DNA of 64,000 nt from contig NC_079882.1 of the NCBI RefSeq assembly GCF_029227915.1, forward strand, positions 27,890,001-27,954,000, read 5' to 3'. This document shows, one piece after another, positions 22,754 through 34,700 of this stretch (positions are counted from its first letter, which is position 1; the number at the start of each line of letters is the position of its first letter). This DNA comes from Hydractinia symbiolongicarpus. Its lineage: Eukaryota; Cnidaria; Hydrozoa; Anthoathecata; Hydractiniidae. The notes under the pieces are model-generated. The model worked only from the letters and a program-made list of their open reading frames with translations. It searched no databases and had not been told where the DNA came from. The translations under genes and the position numbers were made by a program.

Positions 22754-25700
22754 CTACATAAAAAAATCATTTTGTTATTCAAATGATAAGACTGAAGAAG
22801 ATGATACCTTAAACAGTTCTTCAATAGCTGCGTGGGAAATATAGGCGTTATCTGTTGCAAATTTTCTTCCACACACTTTTAGTTTTTCCATCTCACCAAA
22901 TGCAGCCACACCAAAATCAGTTGGTACATTGAAAGCTTTTTTAACAGACAAGCCATAGGCAGAGATATTATGCTTAAGTGTTTCAGCGACATACCTATCC
23001 ACCAAGGCGTACTTTACAGATTGCTGATGCAAGGGTGACAACACTTCTTCATAAGATCGGTACAGTTTATCTATAACGGTACTGACGTTTCTTACAGGTA
23101 GCATGTATGCTGAGTTCAGTATGCATATTCTTAACATCGTAAAAGTATTTCTGGAACGATTTAGAGGCCAAAACGCATTTTTTTTGCATAGAAATTCGTA
23201 GAAGTACTCAATTCCCTTTTAATTTATAAAATTTACTTTTTTAACAGTCAGTATTTTTCGCATTAAGAGTTAACAGTACAAAGGTGGTTTTAAGTAAAAA
23301 AACTAGTTATTGTTACATATACTGACTGATAACTAATTTTAAAATTTTCAGGTTGTTCAATGTCAAATGCGAATATTTAGTCAAAATTTTTTCTCTTCGT
23401 GTTTTCAACAGTTGACAGGAAATTTACGATTTCTGCTCCAAACAATCTATGTTACTGCAAATTATCTTTTGAAACTTTACAGTTCTAGGTTACTTCAAAA
23501 TTAAAATAGGAAATAAAACAATCAATCGACAACTATATTAATTTGAATGCCATGTCAGTTATGAAGTAGCTAAGATACATTTGATTATACTAACTCTAGC
23601 TATATGTAAGTATATTGTATGTTATACAGCATTTAAACTTATTTTTAGAAGCAGGGGGTGTTTTTCTACGCAACCAACAAATGTCTTACGAACTATGAAA
23701 CTTAATCTGAGTCAATTTCTAGATAACCTTGAAGCAAGAAATTAATTTTCGCGACATGTGAAGCAGTGATCTTGGATTTAACAACTTTTATTGTCATTAA
23801 ACTTTGTGTTACCATAGAAACAAGGGGCATGGTTGTAAGCTATATCGCGTTTATGTACTAGCTTTGTTATATATTATAAAAAAATAAACCAACGTTTGTC
23901 GAAGTCTTTAGCATTTTTCTTCCCATAGGCATATTCTGATGTTCCATACAATGCCAATATCTAAGAGGTAAAAAAATCGATGTTCTGATAGAAAGCGCTT
24001 GTTTGAACACACCATAGAAATGAAATATTCTGAAAAAATATATCATTAGTTGCATTTATTATCAACATTTTCTTTACCTTATCTTCAGGCAAGTTTTGGG
24101 AGAAAGAAAAGATTACTGATACTGACAAAACGGATGAAAGACTACCAGCCACAATTCCAGTTAGCACCAAACCAAGTAGTGTCCAAATAACAATGTACAT
24201 GCGTCCTCTTTTAGTCTGCGGTACCTTATCACCATATCTATCAGAAAAATGTACGGTTGATGTAGAGTTTACATTTGAGGAAAGTACCCTTTTTTGTAAA
24301 TTTGATGGTAGTCACGATTATATTAGAAAAAAGACCTACCCAACCGTGGTACTTGTCATTACAGCTAAATATAATCCTTCAAATAATCCGCGAATAGATA
24401 TTCCGCGTCCTTTGTGTTCGACTTTTGTTGGCTCCTAATAAAAAAAAATATTTTCTAATCTCTTTCCAATTCTTTTGCAAATGATAAAACAATATGTTAC
24501 AGATTAAGTTAAATTAGAAGTTAAAGTCGAAAAATATCTATTTAAAAAATATAAAATTATGCCAGAGTACGAACTTACACAAATCCAAAATAGAACGCCA
24601 AACAAGGCATTCAACAGAAAGAACAGCCCACACAACGGCAATGTTTCTAGAAGGCCACGAAATAGCTTTAATTCCACTTTAGTAGCAGCTTCTACTGCAT
24701 CATCCGGAACTTCAAGCAGTACAAAACCAGGCGTAGTGACTATCGCTATATGCGAGTAACCGTATGTGTGTTTTCCAGTGTCCATTCTTGGCATTTGCAA
24801 TCCAGTGCCATTTACAGTAAAATTCTTGATATCACTGAAGGATTCCAAATCAACGGAGTTGTAAGAGATGTAAACACTTTGATTGAATGAAGTGCAATTG
24901 TAAGCACATGTCAACAGCATTTGTTCAGTTAAGTCTATTAAAATACCTTCTGGACGCAAATTGTGTCCATTTGGATAATCGACGTAAGGTGGGTATACCA
25001 TGTAATTAAGAATCAACTTTGCTTGTGGAACGCGACAGGTGTCTACAAAGTAACAGTTACTAGAGGTTTCTAAACAGTCACGCATTATACCAATAAGTTT
25101 GACAGAATCCTCTTCTTTCTCATCAGGCATTTTACAGCTTTACAACCCGGTATATGTAAAATTGTTTGACCAAGGTAATATGTTATATGAAAGAAAAAAA
25201 CAACTAATGTAAAACCTAAGATTTATATTATTTTTCTTCTTTTTCTTATTTTCTTTGCAAAAGAAGTAAAAACCTTTGTGGAAACTTTTACTCTATTAAG
25301 CATAACCTTAAATCAAAATGTCATTTTAATGGCCATTTGTCATATAAAATACGATATAAGTGATAGACACAGACTACGGAATTTGATTACGAAATCGCTA
25401 TTACGCTAAGAATTGCACAAGTCTATAAACTAGCTCATTAATCGATTAAATTAACTCTGCTTTCCAGATACAGAAGTTTAAATTAAGAAATGCATGGAAT
25501 CAAATACGCAAATAATTTTGAACAAAAACTTACGCATTATTACATAATCACTTGTTATACCAACTCCAGCATTTGTTCTTGCAGCTATGCGAACTCTGTA
25601 CGAACTATATACATCCAAATCTGATAATACGTGTGATGTGGTATAGCCCACCTCTGTAAAATTATCGGTAATTGGTCCATTAACTCCTATTTCTCCTGTG

Positions 25701-28700
25701 GATAATTTTGAGAAGAAAATAGTGTAACCTGCTTTAAAACCCAGCCATTGATCATCTTCCAAGTGATTCCATTGTATTAAACTTGAATGTGGATAGTGAT
25801 AACTGGTTGCCGTTAAGTTCAGTGGGTACGCCTTTGGAACTAAAGTTGAAAATCATTTTGATCTTTAGAATTTGAGTAAAAGTGCGTAAATTTAATCTTA
25901 ATTTTAATGTGTATGTTATGGAGATGATTATGCATAATTCCTGAATTTGACAGACAATCCCCGTTTCAAATATCCCAAACAAAAGTGCGTGTGGCTTTAA
26001 CTAAGAATACCGTGCGATTTTTCATTTTGGCTAATAAAAACCATCGATAAAAAATAGTGATAAGTAATGACACTTCTAAAAAAAATGTATCAACAAGTGA
26101 AAAATTTTTCACATCTGTTATATTTTGACTTGTAACCTTGTGCATAGATATCTTCTACCATTATACTTGTTAATAAAAAAATTAACCTACTGGTGGCCTT
26201 GTGGTAGAGCGTCCGCCTCCAATGCGAAAGGTCTTGGGTTCAAATCCCGACGAGTCACGCCAGAGACTATAAAAGTGTGGATCGATCCTTTCTGCTTAAT
26301 GTTCAGCATGAGAATAGAATTAATATCTTAGGCGGTTGTCTAGTTGAGCAGTTGTTGTGCTCGCACGCTTTTCGTAGCTCAAACAGGAGCTTTAAATGTT
26401 CTAGGACCCCCTTCGCAGGACCCTCATTGATAACAATTTCTATAGGTACTGAGAGGCTATCCTGGGTAAATAATAGTAATAATAATCATTTCTCAATTTT
26501 GGTTTAAGGTTGCGACATGTCTACTATTGCCCCTTTTTTAATCGGATCTAATTCTTAGATCTTAATCTTAACTTCAACCTAAATCCCCCTTCGGCAAACC
26601 TATTCTTATTACCTTCTGTCAATTTGTTCCCACGTTAGGTCTTTGTCCCAGGAACTATCACATCTCTACACTCTACACGATCACATTCAATAAACATAAA
26701 GAAAGATAAAACTCTGTTCAGGATGGAAGAATATCAACTTACAAGTTTCCGATGTTGTGCAATTAATTTTAGTTGTTGGTTCACCTTCCCCTGCATTTGT
26801 GAAAGCTGTTATCCATACAGTGTATGTTGTACTTGGTTTCAAGAAGAACAACTCCATATTTCGTTTATATGGTTCGTCAATTTCAGTCACTACCTTGTTC
26901 CGAAGTTGGTAATAAATCTTATATATCGTTCGAATACCTTCTAGAAAAGCCGGAGGAGAGTGTTTCCATTGCAGTAGAAGTGAACTGTGACTCACTGCTT
27001 TGCACGTAAAATTGTATGCAGACATTGATGGTGCTATAAAGATAAGGTTTGTGTGTATGTTAATAATGTCAGGCTTGGTTAGAGCATGGCGGTAGAAATA
27101 AAAAGCAGGAGATTCAAATCTTTTGTTTCTGTTGAAATGATCTGTGATGCAATCATTTGTAAATTAATCAATTTCGTCTTTTTAAATTCTGGCACGACTC
27201 CGTTTAAGCAAACTTCATTCGTCAAGAAAACAATCGATGTGTTAATGAGTTATACATTACATAATTAATTAGACAAACAATTAAACAAATTTCCAATTTA
27301 AAATGGCTGATATGCCTGTTGTGTGTCAACAAAAAAATACTGGAAATTGGTTTAACGAAAAGATTAATAACTTTTGGATCTGCTGATGAAATTACATCAT
27401 TTAAAAAGAAAAAGGACTATTAACTCTTCTATTTTTTGCACCAGTGACTCGATCTTTATCATGCTAAATTTTAGTACAAATTTGAGCATGTTTTGCTTTA
27501 TACAGAAGGTTAAAAAACTGGTTAAAAAAACTGATTTCTTAAATATCAAAGATAAATAAAAGTTGTTATGACAACTGAATCCTTCTCTGAGATATAAAAC
27601 AACACGACAGCTCCAAAAATACTCGTGTTTTTTTCCTAAAAAGCATGTTTTTTGCACAAGGTAACAAACGGCCCCTGGAGGATTACGCAATAATACTTTT
27701 TTCTAAACATCCAGTGAAATGCACCAAAGGGATACCGAATCAAAAGAAAATTTTTAATAAAATTTAAATGCGCAGTAAGATGAGCTCCTTCTCTATTTCT
27801 ACCTCCATGGTTAGAGTTAAAACATTAGTAAAGGCTTACTTCCTTGTGGTGTAACAATTTGTATAGGGAAGCTAAATAACCCAGCAAATTTAGTGTTAAC
27901 AGAAACACTGATATTATACACCGTGTCTCCTCTTAAACCAGTTATGTTGAAACTTGTACTATTAGCTCCATGGACCGTTATGTTGTGCCTGCAATATATA
28001 AAGGTTTTTAATCAAAAATTTGATCTTTTTTGACGATGCAATGAATATAATTATGTTAATAAAAAAAAAGTAAATGTAGGAGCCAATCTACTTACATTGA
28101 AAAATCCAATCCATCGCAATACTGGTCTTCACAACAAACCAAACAGGACGTATCTCTCCGCCTTCTAGATGGCGTTGAACCCAATCCAATTGTTAAATCC
28201 TCTGCTTCGTATATTGCTTGCAATCTGATGGTATATGTTCTTATAATACCTGGTACGTTCTCTGCTAATGGCAAATCCCAGAATACCTCAATTTTATTGG
28301 ATTTGTGTGGAATGGCGCGGATGTTAGGTGGTGGCATGACAGCAACTAAAACAATATAAAATACTTTTGACATGATTCAATTGTTGTTTTTAAAAACAAG
28401 GCATGAACAGTGTGTATAAATTGTATAAATTTACTAAACATTTCACCTACCTTCCTCTTCTGTTGTTACTACGATTTGTGTAAAATCGGATACTCCTTCA
28501 CTGTTGAAACAAGCAATTGAGATTGTGTATTGAGTGAAATAAGCAAGATCAGTTGCTTTGTAACTAAACTGTTTTCCTGTAAAACTAAACAAAAAGCAAT
28601 ACAGAATCATGTGAGTATATGATTATACTGTCACTAATTAAGCAAAAATACATCAGTCATTTTAATGCGTTGCGTTGCTAAAAAATTACACGCGTTAATT

Positions 28701-31700
28701 TAAACGAAGAATTATAAAACATGACGGTCTAGCAGAACATTTCTGTGACTGTACTAAGCATGAGGCAGATGTAACTGATTCTTCCATGTGTAAATTCCTC
28801 ACAACAGTCGCTAAAAACGTCCAAAGACAAAATTAAATTGTGAATTCAAATGTCAATAACCGTACATTTTAAAGGGAAATTTAATCCAAAAATTATGTTT
28901 TGATTTTTGATAAAACATGAGTTAAACCTTAGGTCAATGTTCTAAAAAGGTATTTAAAAATGCAAGATTACTTTACTTTTCCTCTAATCTATCTTTGAAG
29001 ATTGTTTTGGGTACTTATTTTATTTCTATTGAGTTAAAAAGATATTATATAAGGGATTCAATTCTTTTTTTATCTGTTGCGTGGTCCTTTTTCTCTCCCT
29101 CTCTCCCTGTAACGCTTTTTTTTTAGTTTAATTTACACTTTTAACATGACCCAATCATTTTATTTTTTTGTGTGTGTTTTCCTATGCATCCAAATTGTTT
29201 TTTGTTTTTTTTTTCAACTATTGTTTTTATATATCAATCTAAATATATTGATTTAACAGTCCCATAAATGAATGTGTCAATGTAACTAATCACTCTCCAA
29301 ATGACCTTCAATTGCAGCTAGTGCGATGTCTGTATCAAGAGTCAGTGTGACATCATATTTTTTGGCTTTCTGCCTCGAACACAAAGCAAGCTGGATTGCA
29401 GGAAAACAAAGTTAAGTCGTGTTCTAATCCAGCGTTTGATGATACTGCTGATTTGCTTTCTCTTTTCTGCCAGAAGATCAGCTGTACTTGACAGACTGCT
29501 ACACTTGCTACTCATATTTCAAAAGCATGACAAAGCGAGAAGCGTGAAGGTATCATGGTCGACTTGGTTTATTCTCCTGTTGTAGCATCTTTTTTCTCAT
29601 TCTTGTTCTCTTTGTGTACTACTGAGATACTCTGGGGTAAGTGAAATTTTTCTAATGGGTTGAAAACCTTTGTATCACAAAACGCTGCCGCTTTGTCTAG
29701 AAACGCTTTGCTGATATGTCGCCGCGTTGATCGTTGGAGACGGTATTAGTTGAATCGTTTAACGTTTCTACAGAAACCTTTAATTGAAATGTAAGTATGA
29801 ACATCATCTAAAGTTTTTGAATTAAAGTTTCTGAATTAATGTTGCGGTCTCGTTGTGTCTTTAAATAATGAAACTACCCTTCGCATGAGATAGTGACTGT
29901 TGAAGGTTGTTGCTATGCCGACAAGGACAAAAAACTGGTAACTCTTAAATCGAAATGTTGCATCGAATTTAAAAGCTACCATTGGCTGCTGCAATAAGTT
30001 CTAACGACCGTGCTGATATTGTTAGGATACCAAACTTTTTGACACAGTGATACTCTTGTCTTCCCATGACACCGTTAAAAACTATTTTACGTTGAGGAAA
30101 ACACTTCGATCAGTTTTCTAAATTAAAGAGCGGTGGTCAAGTTGCACAAAAAAGTGTCTATTTTTATGTGGTGCATCAAGTGAACCACGTCGCAGTATTG
30201 CTGATCGCTTCGATGTTACCGAGACAACAATGCTCGGAATTTTTCATCAAGACTCAAAGGCTATCATGCATTGTTTGGTCCCAATTAATATTTTTTGGTC
30301 TTGTGGAGACTCAATTAATGAAGTAGCTAATGCTTTTTTGAAACACATGGGGAGGTGTAATCAGAGCGATAAATAATACTACACACATATAAATATCAGG
30401 CTAATCGCTTTGAAAGAAAAATTATGTTAACAGAAAAGGGTTCACGTTTGGCCGATAACCGTAAACATTTTGAAGTTCCTTGTAGTTCCTGAAGGCAACT
30501 TTTTTTCCAACTTTACTGTCATGTCGACTGTATTCCTGTAAATTCTTGCGAAATTTTTATAGTTTAAATTTAAGAATTTTCTTTTGAGTTCGTGTGTTAT
30601 TATCTGCCATACTTCCTTTGCTTTATACTTTAAATTTCTAAATTTCATACTTAAATTTTGTTTTCACTTTTGTTTTTCTTTCATTTTTTTCTCTCCCATT
30701 TAATATACATGTCACTTACAATTATTTTTTTTTGGTGGCGACAGCGACTGACGTATGACGCTTGCATCTATCGTAGGTAGTTCTGCTTCACCATTTCCCC
30801 TTTATATATTCTGTCAAGATAAATCATATTCGCCGTAATCTAGGTCTCTATTGACACAATGAGAGTGAAATGACATCGCTTTCACTGTTGATCAAAATCT
30901 TGTTTAAATTTGAAACTATTCTGTTTGTTTATGTTTTCCACATAATTAAGTTTCGTCTCCTGAGGTTTTATAGCGCGCCAAAGAAATAGGTTTTGGACAA
31001 AAAAAGCTTTATTATTATATATATTTAATTATTTATTCAAGGTAGCCGCTTCAGTTCCCATTGATATTGCTATCAACAAAGGTACTGCAAAGGTGGTTCT
31101 AGTGCATTTAAAGCTCTCATTAGAACTACAAAAGTTGTGCAAGCACAGCAATCGCTCTACACACATCAATCCTTCTCATGCTAAATGCTAAGCAGAAAGG
31201 ATAGATTCATACTTTTATAGTCTCTGACATGACTCGACTGGGGTTTGAACTCAAGACTTCCCGCACTGGAAGCAAATACTCTAATCCAGATTCGATTCTA
31301 ATTACCAAAAAAATAGTAAATGGAGCACTTAAAGCATTCAGACTTAATGTTGTGTTTGAATGAAATAGCCCCCAATTGTGTGTGATAAAATGTTGCCAAT
31401 TGGTTTGTCTAGTTAGTTAGACTGCTGCACAAAACTTTGCGAGTATGGTATTGTGTTTGAAGATGTCTAGTGTTGTCTCAATCTACGATACCAAAAACAT
31501 CATCGAACAGCCCGTTTTTAACTATTTCCTTGTCCGTACGTACGCCAGATGTGTATTCTGAACGTGAACTCGATAGCACCGTCAAACGTAATCAACAAAA
31601 ATTTTGATATGTTGAGGTAATCAACCGAGCTTGTTTCGAAATAGTTAAAAATATTAAGCATTAAGTAAACACACAGAGAGGTAACGCATTGTGATGATAA

Positions 31701-34700
31701 AGGATTTTTTTGGAAAATTTTAACAAGTAAGAGCGAGTATAGAGACCGTTTACAAGTTAGTTAATTAATAATTTATGAGAAAAAAATATATTTTCACTTA
31801 AGGGCAATTTCGAATAAAAAGCCCTTCCAGGCTTAAAGATTTAGGATTCGTAGCTTGCGTTCGTCCACTTATTTTACAACATTTTTACAACGTCAAATGA
31901 TACTGAACAAAAAGTTACATGATGGATTGCTAGAGAAAGATGGAAAATAAATACATCTCCTGGAGAACATCTTCCTCTAAAAAGCTGCTTGTTACTTCGG
32001 CTTAGCTTGTGAGTGGAAATAAAGAAGCTATCTGGATATCACTCATGTGACGATTTTACTTAGAAAAAGCTTATCAGATCAGAACATTACCTGACAGAAA
32101 TGCCCGTAGTTTTCTCGCTGAAAACGCCATCATGAAAACAAACTTCATATTTACGTCAGTATATTCTGCTTTTATGACAATGGGGTAACACATGAGGAGA
32201 TTAAGGGAAGTAGCAATACAAACTAACGTCCCGTATAAATGAAAGAGCTTTTTACCGTAAATGTAACGTTATTTAATACTTTTATTACTTTTAAATAATT
32301 TTGTGTGAACTATAATGTGTCAAAAATTGAGATATATTTTGGGTACAACCCCCGGGATTATTCTTCAACGCAAAGCAAACTGGCCTGATCCTGATTGGTG
32401 GTCCTTTCCGTGACAAAAAATACTCGAACCTGATTGGTTGCATTATACTTCATTACAAGACGCTGCCCCGACAACGGAAACGGCATCGATGGCGCTTTGA
32501 TCAAATTGCCGGACGAAGAAAAAAAGAAAAAGGAGAAAAATCGGCCGGTTTCAATAAAAATTCGGATACGATCCGAAATCTTAATTAAGGACACGAACAG
32601 GGAGAGAGAGGATTGCATATGCCATAAGCGTAGCTAGTTTGGAATTTATGTCCCCCTATCCTACCTCTACCCCAAGATTTAAGGGCTAAAAAATCATAGG
32701 TATAATAGAGTGCCGCTCCAATGCCATTCAGTTTGGTTTTATAAATAAATAAAAGTATATCTTACGTAAAATTTATAGGATTTAAAACTGGGCATGATGT
32801 TTCGAAGAAATAATAAATATAACAGCTAAATATTATTATATTTGTTTCTGAATCTGTACACAACACATTCCGCCATAAAAAAATGACAATCCTTCAATGC
32901 AAAACAGAAGCTGGTTTACAAATTAAGCAAAACATTTAGGAACAAAGACTTTTTCATGATTTTATGGACTAAGTTGAATTAAGTATCAAGATATAATGTT
33001 TAAGTTAACTCCCCTTTAATTAAGAATGTTGTGTATCTTATCTTGTCAATATATTGAAAATGTCAATAAGTATATTCTCGTCTTGTTTCTGATCGCTATG
33101 ATAATATTGTTCGTTTAAACTTTTGCGCAAAGCCATATTTTAGATTCCTTCGGGCTAATTTACTTTGTTATGCTGACTGGCGAGAAAGTAAATTTTTCAT
33201 TTCTCTGTGTTATTATATCAAGACATATTATGTAAGATATATTATGACTGTCAGATAAAAACGTTGTGCTTTATTTTCGATTTGTCTTCAAATATCGATG
33301 CAGGAAATTTACAATTGGTGAATTCACGTGGATATTTTTATGAGCTAATACAAAAAGCCGTATCTTGTGTGGTCGAAAACGTTGCGCGCAACTTAGTTCA
33401 GTACCCTCCAAGATTAATTCAGTAGTGTCAAGGATGCACAAATAAGCTACGCGTGAAATTACCATATCATTTAACAGCTTTACTAGTCGTAAATCAAATA
33501 AAACGCATATTAAAATTAGGTATCTCAAAAGTATAATGCAGTATTATAAAATATGGGCAATTGCATGGAATTCCAATTACACTTACTTAGCTCGCATAAT
33601 ATCCTTGGTAGTTTTTTCTTGCGGTTCTTTTAATGATTGAATGACCAATTTAAAATCCCCAATGACTCCGGCCCATGCCTCTTCTGAAATATCCTCCCAA
33701 GATAGATATATAGAAGTTGAACTAGTGTTGTATCCACTAAGATTAGCTGGTGGAAGCAATGGTACTACGAATAAAAAAAAGTAAGTAAGAACTATTCAAA
33801 AGTATGTTGCAAGGAATATAAAGCACAAGGTGATCTAAGGTTAGCTTTTCTTATTTTAAACTGATGTATGAAACCATAAAATATTTAGAGAATTGTTACA
33901 ATACTTTAAGGCACGTACTGCCTGCTCCTGTCCGAACAGTTACAGGAGAACTGGCTGGACCCAGTCCTATCTTTGTATAAGCTGCAACTGTGACATTATA
34001 AAGAGTGTATGTGTCCAGTCCACCAAATATAGCAGTCAATTCCGAGTTAGCAGAAATATTTTGTCTTTCCATTTCAACGGATTCCATTGACATACAAATT
34101 ACCAGATATTGCGTAATAACACCTTTGCGTTCTTCACTAGCAACTTCGGACCAGTTAACTTTGATACTGCGCGAATCGTTAAAGTCGCCACTAAGAGCTT
34201 GTGGTGGACCGATGGGTACTATAGAAAATATGAAAACAAAGTATATTATTCTTTATTTTTGGAATTTTTGTTTATCTCTCAACACATATCGCCATCACTT
34301 TTTCAGAATTCTTAAAATTTTCCCTGCTATTGGAACCCTTCGAAGGTGGACTGAGGATCAAAATGTCAGTAAAATTAGCAAAAAATAGCATAGCATTCGC
34401 ACAGAAATCGTATCATTCACATTTAAAAGAATTAATAGAAACACAAACAAATCTCTTTTTTAAAAATATTTTTAACACTTAACTCTTAGTGTGTAAAAGT
34501 TTATTTTTGGTAAGTTGATTTCCATATTTCGATCGAAATTTTTACTTATAAGTTATAGTAATGAAATGAATGGGTGCTCTCAAGGAATTGTTTGTGGAGT
34601 ATTTGGAATTGTGATACTTTAGCTATACTTTAGCTTACCAATTAAAAGTAGTGTTGTAGTTAAGCAAATTTAACAAATTAATCAAATTTAAGACCGCGTG

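Noticed and set aside
24559-24759. Plus-strand open frame over the channel S1/M1 exon
   Set aside because: Antisense to the well-supported M1 segment; its composition is that of a shadow frame.
26191-26264. Functional tRNA (CCA loop, Trp-like)
   Set aside because: A mismatched anticodon stem, no proper acceptor stem, and a body shared with a second copy show it is a SINE head.
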